Assembly: GCA_948465965.1 (NCBI GenBank)
Contig: CAOJYR010000012.1
Coordinates: 1 to 39,007, forward strand
Origin: an uncultured Mycoplasmatota bacterium
Lineage (GTDB): Bacteria > Bacillota_I > Bacilli_A > RF39 > UBA660
Length of the DNA: 39,007 nucleotides
Direction of reading: 5' to 3'
Shown piece by piece: positions 23,517 to 33,400 of the stretch. The translations under genes and the position numbers were made by a program. A model generated the notes under the pieces. It saw nothing but the letters and a program-made list of their open reading frames with translations, searched no databases and was not told the DNA's origin. Within the stretch, counting starts at the first letter, position 1, and each line of letters begins with the position of its first letter.

Positions 23517-26500
23517 TTATTTATTAATTTTACTTGCATTTAATGTAAATGATCCTGTTTTTAAATCTGAAAAAGATATTAAATATTTTTCTCCCCAAGA
23601 ACTTACAATAAATCCCTCATCTGTCATATTAGTAACGAATACTGCATGACCTCCACCTTCATTCCAGGTTGATGTTGAACAATCCATTCCTCCACTCAAA
23701 TTTTTCATATATATTGGGTTTTGATGAGAGAAGAAATCTAATTCAATTTGATAACCATTTATCACCTTTTCAGATACATTCTCTTTAATATTTTCTATAT
23801 CACTATCACTCAATACTTTTTTTGTATCAAAAGAGTCTATTACTACTTCAGATTTATATGATAAAGAAGAATTTTTTGATTTTAGAAATTTATCTATTAA
23901 ATATACACTTTTTCCCATTCCCCCAAAAGACATATACATCTGTTCTTCTGTTGATAAAATATTGCGATTAAATAGGTCTAATTGTGAAGAAAGCCCTAGT
24001 GCTGTTGTTATTGTTCTTCCGTCTGCAGTAGTTGTAAATAGCCTTCCTCCATTATCAGTATGATTTTCAAACAAATAGAGATCCGTTAATAATTCTAGAC
24101 TATTTAAAGTTTGCTTCCCATCAACCATTGTATACATAGGGTAACCAAAATCTTGCATAAAATCAGCTGGCCTATCTTTGTAACTTGCAAATATTTCATT
24201 TGCTGTAGCTGCATAGGAACATGCTCCTGTATTATCAAATCCTGTAACTAATCTTGAAGCATCTGAGTTACTCATATTATATTTTCTCATAAAGCTTTTT
24301 TTAACACTATCATAATATTGTGTAACATATTTCATATTAGCAGTGTATGTGATTTGTTGTTTTGCTACTCCTTGATCAGCACCAAAATTTTTATTATTGA
24401 AATTATATTGTTCAAAATGGTTTTCCAATTTATTAAAGATAGTTTTTGCTTTATCTATCTTATTATCTGGATAATATTCTCTTAACCCCTCTATATATTG
24501 TCTTAGTTCATTTACCTGATATGTTGTTATGACATCATTACCAATTACACCTTTATCATAGTCTAACACTATTTTATCTAAGTAATTAAATATATCCTTT
24601 TTATCAAGTTTTGTTACTATATTTCTAACATTACCATCTCTAGTAAGAAAAGAAGAATTGTTTGTAAGTAGATATTCTCTTAATTGTACAAAACCTACTC
24701 CTATTCCATATTTGTTATTTATAATATTAATAGCATTATCTAGGATTGTAGTGGAATTATAATTAGTATTATTGTTATTACTATTAACACTAATACTATT
24801 ACTAAAAGAATTATTATTGATATTTAGATTTGCGTTGGTATTGGTATTTATATTTGTTGATATATCATTAATTTTCATTAAAGTATCCATCATGCTATTA
24901 TACCAATCATCACCTAAGAACTTCCTTAGCACCTCTATTTGTTCGGTTTTATTATTCATATAAAGTGAGAAAAAGTTAGCAAATTGTTCGTCAAACACCT
25001 TATTATAATTTATATTTTCCAATTTAACTTCCATATTTCTTTTTGTATAGTACTGTGAACTATGCCCATAAGGTAAAACAAGCGGACCATTTGGTCCTGT
25101 AAGGGGAGCTCCCAAATGTATACCAGACAGAATATCAGACATTACTCCTAAATCGGCATTACTCTTATTTTCACTACTACAGATTTCTTCTAATAAATTT
25201 AGATATCTAGCGTTTTCAAATTCCTTTCCATTAAATACAAAATCAATATTTTTTTGTCCTAGGGCATGTTTTTTTGCATTGGCAATTACGCTATCAAAAT
25301 GTTCTGGTATTTGTTCTCCTAGTAATTGATGATAATAATAATGTCCTATCTCATGGAGTAAAGCATTATTATCAATGCCAGGTTCCAATTGTAGTGCTCC
25401 AAACGCTTCTAAATATGCTGATTGTGTATCGGAGGGGAATATTTGAATTGTCTCTTTTGTCTTTAGAAAAGCTGAAATTATATTTTTAGATATTTTGTCT
25501 CCACTTTCATATACTTCACAAAATGTATTGTATAGTTTGTTTACTACTGCCGAGTTATCTCCGAGTTCAGAATTCTTATCAAATAATAATTGATCAAAGA
25601 ATTTCTGTTTATAGTTATTATTTATAATGTTTGTACTTCCTGATATATTTTTATTTTGTAAATTCTGTAAGAAATCATATTTTATTGCATTTACATTGCT
25701 TTTATTATTTAAAAACTCTTGTAATTGTTGTCCCTCAGGTGTGTTTTGATAACTATCATATTCTTCTTTTGATACTTTTTTATATTTTAGTTCATCATCT
25801 ACTTTTTCTAATACAAAGTACTCTTTTGTGGTATTTGTGTTTGATAAATCGAAATTACCATCATATGATATTGCTTGATCATCTAAACTTCTTACTTTTA
25901 ATTTTTTACTGTCTATTATATTTTCTGTTGCATCTACTTTAACTGCTGTTGTTTTTAGTGGTATTTTATCTAAGTTTGAGGCAATTGCCCCAACCTCTGG
26001 TATACCGTTAAAGAAAAACGTTTTCTTAGTTCCATATGAGGAAATAACCCCACTGCTTTTTATATAATTACTACTCATGATAGCGTCAGCTGAAGATTCA
26101 TCTGTAAAATGATATAGACCGTTGTCTTTTATTTGCTGATTCAGTCCTGGAATACTTGAGGTATCTTTATAAACATATTTTTTTAGGTTCGATTCTAGAT
26201 ATGCTAAAGCATTGGAAGTAGCTTTATAGGTATCATATTTTAGATCTTTTAGATTTAATTTATCGGCATTATTATTAGTATTTACATCAATACTTGTATT
26301 TGGTTTATTATTTTTAATATTTTTTATTGAATTCGTAGCTAAAGATCCACTGTTCATTATACCTGCCGTTATCATTCCATATATTCCACTTTTTATAGCA
26401 TTTTTTGTTGTTTCACTTAAATCAATACCTTCTTTAAATATTCCGGCTCTAGCCAGTGCATCTATATATTCTTGGCTTCCTTCTTCTATTCCTTCCTTTA

Positions 26501-28148
26501 CTACTGCTTGTGCAAAAGTTTTAAATGACGTTACATTTACGTCACTTAAACCAGGAATGCCACCCATGAATTTTTCAAGTAAGGCTTCAGAGGCCCCGCT
26601 TACTACCCCATAGAATAGCGATTTTCCTACAGAGTATCCTTCTACTAATGCTTGATGGTAACTGTTTCCTCCTGCTGATACTCCCATACTTACAGTTCCG
26701 GCTACTGGTGATACAGTTGACATTAATATACTTGGTAACATATTTCCTATACTTTGACTTATTTGGTAATTATCTCCTAAAAATTTTCCTGCATAATCTT
26801 CAGTATAATCTATTTGATATTTTTCGATTACTCCTGGTGTTTGTGAATTATTTTTATACTTTCCTTCGGCTAAAGTAATTAGTCCAGCATTTTCCTTATC
26901 AGATTGTGACATTAAAGCTTGAATAATATACATTTTTTCATAATCATCGGCTGTCCTTTGATTGCTTGTAGATAACCATGCTGCTAGTCCATCGAAATAT
27001 GAATCAACCCCATCTACCAAACCTTTTCCTGATACTTTTAGATGATTAGATATGGCATCTAAAGTGTCTGCATTATCTTTCTTATTTAGACTGTTTAGAA
27101 ACTCTGCAGCATGCTTCTGCCCTTCGATTTTATTTATATCATCTTCCATTATTTCAAGATATTCAGCTGCTGCTTCTTTTCCTTTAGTATTATAAATATA
27201 ACTATATAATTTCCCAAGTTCTGGATTAGCCTGTGATGCTTCATATAAATCATATATTTTGGAATCTATTCCATTTAAATTCCCTTGGTAATTTTCTTTA
27301 AATACTTTTAATGCATCTAATGGACACCCATTACCATTATATGTAATTTGATTCGTTCCATCGGTTCCAGTTTGATCATATGAAAAATCCTCTTTATTTA
27401 TCTTTGGTGCCTCGTAATTTTGATAGTCATCTAGTTTAGTTGTTAAATCATATTTTGTTGTCTGTTTGCAATGTTCTATAAAATCTATTGCCTGTTTGGT
27501 ACTAGATATTGTATTATTAATTTCATTATAATACTTTTCAAAGTCTTCTACTTTATCAAATCCAAAATTTTCTTTCACAAATTTTGTCATTGCACTTACT
27601 TTATTTTGATAAATATCTGTTCCACTTTCACCAGGGGCTATCATATTATCGTTTACTTGATCTTGTTTTTTCGATTCATTATATTTAGTAAAAAAATCAT
27701 TTAAGTCTTTATAATTTTCACCGGTTTCTGTTTCTATTGTTGTTATTTTTTCTTTTATCTCTTTAGAGGTTCCTGCTTCTTGTTCTGGTACCTCCTGATT
27801 GGTTGATTGGTTAGGATTTAGTAAATTGTTAAATTTATTATCTAAATTGTTTTTTTCTGTTTCTCCGTATTTTTTTATTTCCTCATAATTCTTTTTCTGT
27901 TCATCATAATCATCATTTATTAATTTGATCATTGCATTAATATTTTTTTCGGTTACTTTATCTTCTAGAGATACTTCATCTACTGTATCCAAATCAAGGA
28001 CTTCTGTTTGAACATGAAAGTTTAAACTAGTTAATGGATTAACACCCAATGGATCTATAGACAATTGCGCTATATTGTTATTACTATTACTATTTAAAGC
28101 AGAATTTGGTAAATTTATATTGAAATTGTCACTATTTATTCTATCCAT
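23517..28148 (-). CDS. Giant multidomain T7SS toxin (ART-like, HExxH metallopeptidase, papain-like protease)
   Basis: 1543-residue polymorphic-toxin-like protein without signal peptide. Residues 1-460 are polar and helical, with a domain around 290-350 (NPELGKLYSYIYNTKGKEAA) also seen, to my knowledge, in large Firmicute prophage and effector proteins. Residues 466-600 are hydrophobic and Gly/Ala-rich (NMLPSILMSTVSPVAGTVSM, GIYGMITAGIMNSG), a possible membrane-insertion or translocation region. Residues 675-790 (NGLYHFTDESSADAIMSSNY with H680, then KKTFFFNGIPE) look like an ADP-ribosyltransferase-type fold. H932-E-I-G-H936 is a zinc HExxH motif; E1054 in FDEQFANFF is the likely third ligand. 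After an Asn-rich linker (about 1105-1130) comes a C-terminal papain-like module: C1310 in GACSYAATANE, H1501 in GGGHAVFV, and SSWGEKY at 1516-1522, where papain has NSWG. Three small helical genes precede it and an immunity candidate follows. Confidence 0.7.
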   Translation of the reverse strand: MDRINSDNFNINLPNSALNSNSNNNIAQLSIDPLGVNPLTSLNFHVQTEVLDLDTVDEVSLEDKVTEKNINAMIKLINDDYDEQKKNYEEIKKYGETEKNNLDNKFNNLLNPNQSTNQEVPEQEAGTSKEIKEKITTIETETGENYKDLNDFFTKYNESKKQDQVNDNMIAPGESGTDIYQNKVSAMTKFVKENFGFDKVEDFEKYYNEINNTISSTKQAIDFIEHCKQTTKYDLTTKLDDYQNYEAPKINKEDFSYDQTGTDGTNQITYNGNGCPLDALKVFKENYQGNLNGIDSKIYDLYEASQANPELGKLYSYIYNTKGKEAAAEYLEIMEDDINKIEGQKHAAEFLNSLNKKDNADTLDAISNHLKVSGKGLVDGVDSYFDGLAAWLSTSNQRTADDYEKMYIIQALMSQSDKENAGLITLAEGKYKNNSQTPGVIEKYQIDYTEDYAGKFLGDNYQISQSIGNMLPSILMSTVSPVAGTVSMGVSAGGNSYHQALVEGYSVGKSLFYGVVSGASEALLEKFMGGIPGLSDVNVTSFKTFAQAVVKEGIEEGSQEYIDALARAGIFKEGIDLSETTKNAIKSGIYGMITAGIMNSGSLATNSIKNIKNNKPNTSIDVNTNNNADKLNLKDLKYDTYKATSNALAYLESNLKKYVYKDTSSIPGLNQQIKDNGLYHFTDESSADAIMSSNYIKSSGVISSYGTKKTFFFNGIPEVGAIASNLDKIPLKTTAVKVDATENIIDSKKLKVRSLDDQAISYDGNFDLSNTNTTKEYFVLEKVDDELKYKKVSKEEYDSYQNTPEGQQLQEFLNNKSNVNAIKYDFLQNLQNKNISGSTNIINNNYKQKFFDQLLFDKNSELGDNSAVVNKLYNTFCEVYESGDKISKNIISAFLKTKETIQIFPSDTQSAYLEAFGALQLEPGIDNNALLHEIGHYYYHQLLGEQIPEHFDSVIANAKKHALGQKNIDFVFNGKEFENARYLNLLEEICSSENKSNADLGVMSDILSGIHLGAPLTGPNGPLVLPYGHSSQYYTKRNMEVKLENINYNKVFDEQFANFFSLYMNNKTEQIEVLRKFLGDDWYNSMMDTLMKINDISTNINTNTNANLNINNNSFSNSISVNSNNNNTNYNSTTILDNAINIINNKYGIGVGFVQLREYLLTNNSSFLTRDGNVRNIVTKLDKKDIFNYLDKIVLDYDKGVIGNDVITTYQVNELRQYIEGLREYYPDNKIDKAKTIFNKLENHFEQYNFNNKNFGADQGVAKQQITYTANMKYVTQYYDSVKKSFMRKYNMSNSDASRLVTGFDNTGACSYAATANEIFASYKDRPADFMQDFGYPMYTMVDGKQTLNSLELLTDLYLFENHTDNGGRLFTTTADGRTITTALGLSSQLDLFNRNILSTEEQMYMSFGGMGKSVYLIDKFLKSKNSSLSYKSEVVIDSFDTKKVLSDSDIENIKENVSEKVINGYQIELDFFSHQNPIYMKNLSGGMDCSTSTWNEGGGHAVFVTNMTDEGFIVSSWGEKYLISFSDLKTGSFTLNASKINK

Positions 28149-28172
28149 GATAGCCTCCTGTCGGAATTTATA

Positions 28173-28409
28173 TTATAACTTATTACTAATGTTTGGAATT
28201 ACTGTATTTGTAATTTCATTTATTATTTTATTATTACTGCTCTTTATATTGTCGAATTTATCCTTAAAAATGATCTCATCATTGATTAGAATTGCTTCTT
28301 TAACTGTATTCCTTAACATTGTTCTTTGCTCTTCTAAGTCATATAGTTTATTTCTTAATATTTTAACTTTTTCATATAGTTGCTTATATTTCACACTTTG
28401 ATTATCCAT
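28173..28409 (-). CDS. Small helical T7SS partner (YwqH/DUF5082-like)
   Basis: 78-residue coiled protein (YKQLYEKVKILRNKLYDLEE, then QRTMLRNTVKEAI). It resembles in size and helix pattern the DUF5082/YwqH proteins encoded next to LXG toxins, which bind the N-terminus of the toxin. Family membership is not certain. ATG 28409 follows AAAGGAG by five bases; a longer reading from 28433 overlaps the preceding gene. It lies 24 bases upstream of the toxin gene. Probably an adaptor or chaperone for the toxin. Confidence 0.6.
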   Translation of the reverse strand: MDNQSVKYKQLYEKVKILRNKLYDLEEQRTMLRNTVKEAILINDEIIFKDKFDNIKSSNNKIINEITNTVIPNISNKL

Positions 28410-28419
28410 ATATACTCCT

Positions 28420-28710
28420 TTATATATTATCAAACATTTTGGCTACTTTTTTACTTGTATCCTTATATTTTTGAAGATTCTTCTGAAAAATCAAAATATT
28501 ATTAGAATGATTTTTAGCCATCGTTTTAGTTTTATTTATAATATCATTTTCCTTTGATTCAAGATTGTCTTTATTATTACAGTTATAGTTATAATTAATA
28601 TTTTTAAATATACTTTTCAAATCATCTAAAATTAAATCTTCTTTTTCTTTATACATTGTTATTTTTTTTATACTTTTTTCTATCTCTACATCGTTTAAAA
28701 TATTTTTCAT
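28420..28710 (-). CDS. Small helical T7SS partner (YwqI/SACOL2603-like)
   Basis: 96-residue helical hairpin (EIEKSIKKITMYKEKEDLIL, ENDIINKTKTMAKNHSNNIL, QKNLQKYKDTSKKVAKMFDN). In size and position it resembles YwqI/DUF5344 proteins, which are WXG-like partners of LXG toxins. There is no Trp in the turn. ATG 28710 follows AGGTGAT; a GTG reading from 28719 lies inside that site. It ends 10 bases before the next small gene starts. Role inferred from synteny with YwqHIJK-type loci. Confidence 0.6.
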   Translation of the reverse strand: MKNILNDVEIEKSIKKITMYKEKEDLILDDLKSIFKNINYNYNCNNKDNLESKENDIINKTKTMAKNHSNNILIFQKNLQKYKDTSKKVAKMFDNI

Positions 28711-28719
28711 TATTATCAC

Positions 28720-29280
28720 CTAAATAAAGCCTTTGATATCGGTTTCTTTTAATATCTCTATATCTATTTTTGCTATTTTAGAACTTATTTGTTTTTCTAT
28801 TTCTTCAATATATGAAAATTTTTCTTTTATTCCATCCTTTATATTATTCACTTGATTCTTTTCTTCTTTTAATTTATCTTTTTCATTTAATAAGTAGATT
28901 CTTTCGTTCGGACAAAAACTTAAATCTAAATTATCATAATAATTAATAATACTTTGTAGTTTATCTAAATATTTATTTAATTCAGAGACTACATCATCTT
29001 TATTTTTTATATTTACGGAGATTTTATTACCTAATTTTTCATACTTTTCAATTAAAAATTTATAAATATCTTTACATGAGTTAACCTCATCAATAAACCT
29101 TTTTGTATTTCTTTTTTCTATTTCTATATTCTTAAAATAGTTTCTTGCATTGTTATCTTGCCAGAAAGATGATGCTTTATTGATTTCATTATATAGATTT
29201 AAATAAGTTAATTCATAATTTTCTATAAGATTATTTAATTTATTAATTTCTGCTTTCATTTTTAGTATATTTACTTGCAT
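28720..29280 (-). CDS. WXG-like protein with helical extension
   Basis: 186-residue all-helical protein. The N-terminal 90 residues look like a WXG100 hairpin: first helix MKAEINKLNNLIENYELTYL, turn SSFWQDNNARNYFKNIE (W40-Q-D42), then a second helix. The C-terminal half adds two more helices (LLNEKDKLKEEKNQVNNIKD, FSYIEEIEKQISSKIAKIDI). AGGTGA precedes the ATG. First gene of the toxin module, following the hairpins after the 212-residue WXG gene. It could be the LapA/Lap-type adaptor that pairs with the toxin N-terminus. Confidence 0.65.
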   Translation of the reverse strand: MQVNILKMKAEINKLNNLIENYELTYLNLYNEINKASSFWQDNNARNYFKNIEIEKRNTKRFIDEVNSCKDIYKFLIEKYEKLGNKISVNIKNKDDVVSELNKYLDKLQSIINYYDNLDLSFCPNERIYLLNEKDKLKEEKNQVNNIKDGIKEKFSYIEEIEKQISSKIAKIDIEILKETDIKGFI

Positions 29281-29298
29281 ATAATCACCTATTATTTC

Positions 29299-29361
29299 CT
29301 AAATATACAAAAACTACCTTAGAAAGTAGTTTGTATATATTTAGAAAAAAACTTTTCTAAA
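29299..29361 (-). terminator. Two overlapping hairpins after the tandem WXG gene
   Basis: An imperfect inverted repeat with about 19-base arms (29299-29317 and 29326-29344) overlaps a second perfect 9-bp stem, TTTAGAAAA-AAAC-TTTTCTAAA (29340-29361). On the minus strand the first ends in GTAGTTTTTG, so partial termination is likely. The layout parallels the hairpins after the WXG100 gene at 19324-19379. Confidence 0.6.
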
Positions 29362-29366
29362 TCTTA

Positions 29367-30005
29367 TTATTCACCCTTAAATGCATTGGAAATTTGATTA
29401 GCAGTAGTTGTATAATTTTGACTTGTTTGCTTAATTGCTTTTTCTGCAGCTGTTGCAATTTCTGTTACTGCTTTATTGATATTTGTTTTAATTGTTTCTA
29501 ATGAATTTTGTAGTGATGATGCTTGATTTCCACCTACAAATCCACAAGTTCCAACTGCTCTTTTTGCACTATCAAGTGCACTTGCAGCTGATTGAGCAAT
29601 TGTAGGTAACTTTGCAGCTACTCCATTCGCTTGTTCTTTATCTACACCACGAACTCCATTAATATTTTCTTTAATAGAACTAATATCTATCTTTGTTGTT
29701 TTTTCTGTGAATGATGTCTTTGTATAACCTGATTTTGTGTTATCTGCCCAAGCTTTTGCTGCACTATTCATTGCGTCTACTACACTTTTAAATGTTGTTC
29801 CTGATTTTTTAATTAATTCATCTACTACTTTTTTAAATTCAGTAAAAAAGTCCTGTGCTTGTTTGCATGCCCATTTATCAGACATTCCCTTAACAAACTG
29901 ATTTTGCATATCATCATGTACTGCAGCTATTAATTGATTATAAGCAGAAATAACTGATTTGATTGATGATTGTACTTCATTTGGATTGAACCCTGTTAAT
30001 CCCAT
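29367..30005 (-). CDS. Tandem (fused) WXG100-like secreted protein
   Basis: 212-residue protein, twice the usual WXG100 length, made of two helical-hairpin halves. In the first, W45-A-C47 (MSDKWACKQAQDFF) takes the W-x-G position. In the second, F156-V-G158 (GTCGFVGGNQASSLQNSL) sits between helices AAKLPTIAQSAASALDSAKR and TIKTNINKAVTEIATAAEKA. Composition (Ala, Ser, Thr, Lys; few aromatics) is unlike the AT-driven neighbours and typical of abundant secreted WXG proteins. A single chain could form the equivalent of an Esx dimer. It has its own promoter and lies directly downstream of esaB, so it is probably the main substrate. No C-terminal Y-x-x-x-D/E signal is visible. Confidence 0.75.
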   Translation of the reverse strand: MGLTGFNPNEVQSSIKSVISAYNQLIAAVHDDMQNQFVKGMSDKWACKQAQDFFTEFKKVVDELIKKSGTTFKSVVDAMNSAAKAWADNTKSGYTKTSFTEKTTKIDISSIKENINGVRGVDKEQANGVAAKLPTIAQSAASALDSAKRAVGTCGFVGGNQASSLQNSLETIKTNINKAVTEIATAAEKAIKQTSQNYTTTANQISNAFKGE

Positions 30006-30063
30006 ATTTCTTTCCTCCCAATACTATACTTATATAGATAGACTATCTACTCTATCTATTTTT

Positions 30064-30092
30064 ATTTTATCATGTTAACTTTCTATATACAA
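30064..30092 (-). promoter_or_regulatory. Promoter of the tandem WXG gene
   Basis: On the minus strand TTGTAT (30092-30087), 17 bases, TAAAAT (30069-30064) with a TG extension. The leader has a small AGATAG/CTATCT hairpin before the GGGAGGAAAG ribosome-binding site. Confidence 0.6.
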
Positions 30093-30162
30093 TACATATT
30101 TACATTAGTTTACATTTATTTAACTAGTTTCGAATTGTTTTTGTAGTTTCTTTACATAAATT

Positions 30163-30432
30163 TTACTTTTGAAGTATCATTATTAATTCTGTTCCATTTC
30201 TTATGTCTGTATTTATAATAATCTCATTATTTTGGTACAATCTACAATTATCTTGATTAATCATTAAATATTCCTTTGTTGTATCTATATCTATATTTGT
30301 CATATCATGAATTGATTTTAAAATTAATTTTTTGATCTTCCAAACTAATTCATTCACTGGAATAAACAAGTCAAAAGATGCATCCATTTCTGGTACTATT
30401 AATTTGATTAATATCTTATCTTTCATCTTCAT
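30163..30432 (-). CDS. esaB: EsaB/YukD-like ubiquitin-fold T7SS protein
   Basis: 89-residue protein with the beta-grasp pattern of EsaB/YukD: KILIKLIVPEMDASFDLFIP, then ELVWKIKKLILKSIHDM and GTELIMILQK at the C-terminus. In T7SSb, YukD/EsaB is a small cytosolic protein of the core locus and binds the EssC apparatus. ATG 30432 is chosen because AAGGAAG lies eight bases upstream; a longer in-frame reading from 30456 is possible. It overlaps the essC 3' end by 17 bases, so translation is probably coupled. The order essC-esaB differs from the usual esaB-essB-essC order. Confidence 0.8.
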   Translation of the reverse strand: MKMKDKILIKLIVPEMDASFDLFIPVNELVWKIKKLILKSIHDMTNIDIDTTKEYLMINQDNCRLYQNNEIIINTDIRNGTELIMILQK

Positions 30433-33400
30433 CACTCGTTTCTTCCTTTGTTTCAAAATCTAATAGTTTACATAGATCGGCCAATCCTTCTTCAACTAAA
30501 TATCCCATATTATTTTTATAATTCTTAGTCATTTCCTTTGTGATCGTTGATAAGTGTAGTAAGTTTTGATCCTGTATTCCTCTACCAATCCAAATACCAT
30601 TATTAACATCAAAATTTTGGCTAAACCACGCTTCATAACTATAATTGCCAAATTTTGAGACATCATCTACTGCTAATAAACTTATTTTTTCATAGTCTTT
30701 GAGCGCGGTAAATAATTCTTCAATTTTTGAAGAGTCGGTTATTTTACTAATAAACTTATTAAATCCATAAATCAATATTACTCCGTTTATTTCACTATTT
30801 TCGTCTTTTAACTTATTGATATATTCAATCACTTTTTCATTTTTTTCTTCTATGGCATCATCATAATAATTCTTATAAATGTTTTTATCTAGATTTAATA
30901 GTTTCATCGGATCGACTACAATGAGTATTGTATTTTGCATATTTCGTAATATAGTTAATAAACTTTTTATAAACTTTTCTGTATTACCTAATTTATTTGA
31001 GGTTATTATTGATCCTAAGCTATTTGTAAGATCTAATGTTGCTATTTCTAAATCTTTTTTCTTTATTCCTATAGGAACATTTTTTATTGTAGAAATTTTT
31101 TCATTAACATTATCTAATTTAATCTGTTCAGGAAGTTGCGGTATTTTTTCTGCCTCTGTCGTGTTTATTTCTTTTTGATTATTTACAAAGTCTAATATAA
31201 AATCATTTATCCTTTCTTCATCAGATGTTATTCTTACAGTTTGGAACTCATGAACTCCATCCATTTTAAATAATCCTCTTCCTTCTATATCTCTAGGTGT
31301 TGTTTTCGTCCTAACTCCAAAGGCTTCCTGATAATCGCTTGGATCCTTTAATTGGAATGAGTAAATATTCGATAAGCTTTGTTGCACTTTACTATGGATT
31401 GAGTTTATTGAACTTGTCGTAAAGATATAAATAATGCCATATCTTTCTGAGTCTCTTACTAACTCTGGTAGGTCATCATATAAATCTTCATTTGCCTCAT
31501 ATATAGAATCATAATTATTAAATATAATTACCTTTACTGGTAATTTTTCCTTACTATTTTTAATATAATTTTTGTATTCTCCTCCATAATTTACAAATAA
31601 TTTTTTCCTTTTTTGTAATTCTTCTTTTATCAATTTTAATAAATTATTATATTTTTCATCTTCTCCTGTGAATACAATTCCACCGACTTGAGGAAGTTTT
31701 TCAAATTTACGTAGAGACTCTGAACCATAATCAATTATATAAAAGTTAATTTCTTCGGCAGTATGTTCTTTTGCTGCTGAATAGATAATTGCTTCTAAAA
31801 GCATTTCTCTTTCACTACCATCTAGCCCATAAATTGTTGTATTTCCATCCTCTGTAAAATTATATTTTACAATTCCTTGTTCTTGTCTTTCGGGAGCGTC
31901 ATATTCACCGATTACTGCTTCTACGTTATATGGTGTAGCTGTAACATTATATTTATTTTTTATATTCTCTTCTAAAATAATATTAGGAATATTATCCAAC
32001 CATAATTTTCTTGCCTTTTTTCCTACTTTGTTTGATACATCTATTATTGAGTTCATGATAGCAGCAAGTTGTTCTCCTTGTGATTCAACATTTTTATTTG
32101 TTCCTGCTTGAATACTTTTTATAAATCTTCCGCAATCGTCAATGAAGTTGATACTCTTATCTACTTGTTTTGTAATTTTATCTGAGGGATAGTATTTCGC
32201 TCCACACCAACCCGATTGTCCTAAGGCAAAATATTCATCAAATCCAACTTGTAGATAGAATCTTCCTGTTTGCTTTAGGCTTGCTGCTTCTGGACGCTTT
32301 AACATTTCTTTACTGTCTGATTCATCTTGTACTTTTAGACAAACTCTAAATTTAGTATTTGACCATATTTGATCATTGACAACGCCACTCGGTTTTTGCG
32401 TTGCCAAAATAAGATGAACACCCAAAGAACGCCCTATACGCGCGACACTGATTAGGTTTTCCATAAACTCTGGTTGTTGGCTTTTAAGTTCAGCAAACTC
32501 ATCACAAATTATAAATAAATGTGGAACTGGTTCTTTTAACTTTCCTTCTTTAAAATATTTTTGGTATTTATAAATGTCGATAGTACTTTCCCCTAAATTA
32601 TCTCTCGCTGTATTAAATATTTGTTGTCTTCTTTTTATCTCACTATCAATACTAACTAGTGTTCTATCCATTTCTGCTTTATCTAAATTTGTAATCGTTC
32701 CAGCTAGATGTGGTAATACAATACCTGAAGTTTTATTTTCAAAAGCAAAAGCTAATCCTCCACCTTTATAATCTATTAAGATGAAGGCTATATCATCAGG
32801 ACTGTAATTAATAGCCATAGATAAAATATAAGTAATAATGAACTCTGATTTACCTGAACCTGTCATACCAGCTATTAAACCATGTGGTCCATGGAATTTT
32901 TCATGTAAATCTAAATACATTAAATCCCCTTGTTCATCTACTCCTACTTCTGCTTTTAGACTTTGCGTAGAATCATTTGTATTCCAACGATTTAAGATAT
33001 TCAACTGTTCTACCTTCCCTACTTTTTCCATTTCTAAAAAAGTAATAGCATCTGGTAATTGCTGTAATCCATTTTCAAATTCAATTGGGACGTTTGATGT
33101 TTTCTTCGCGACTTCCATCATATTTACTGTATAATTTATTTCGTCTGAAAAAGCTATTTGTTCTTGTCTTTCATAAGAATTTTTTAATACCCCTGACTTT
33201 TTTTCACCTAAGGAGATAAAATTATTACACTTACTTGGGAGTTTACTTAGCCTGTCTTCTATTATTAGGAGACTAAAACCTAAGTTATTATCTGTCTCGG
33301 TAACTTTTTTAATAAATTCATAGCGTTTCACTCTATCATAATCGTCAATAATTATTAAATAATAAGGTTTGAATGGAGATTTTCTTTCTCCATCAGCAAA

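Noticed and set aside
23517-28148. Classical LXG domain at the toxin N-terminus
   Set aside because: The first 250 residues are polar and helical, but I see no L-x-G motif or the usual spacing; only position supports a T7SS substrate.
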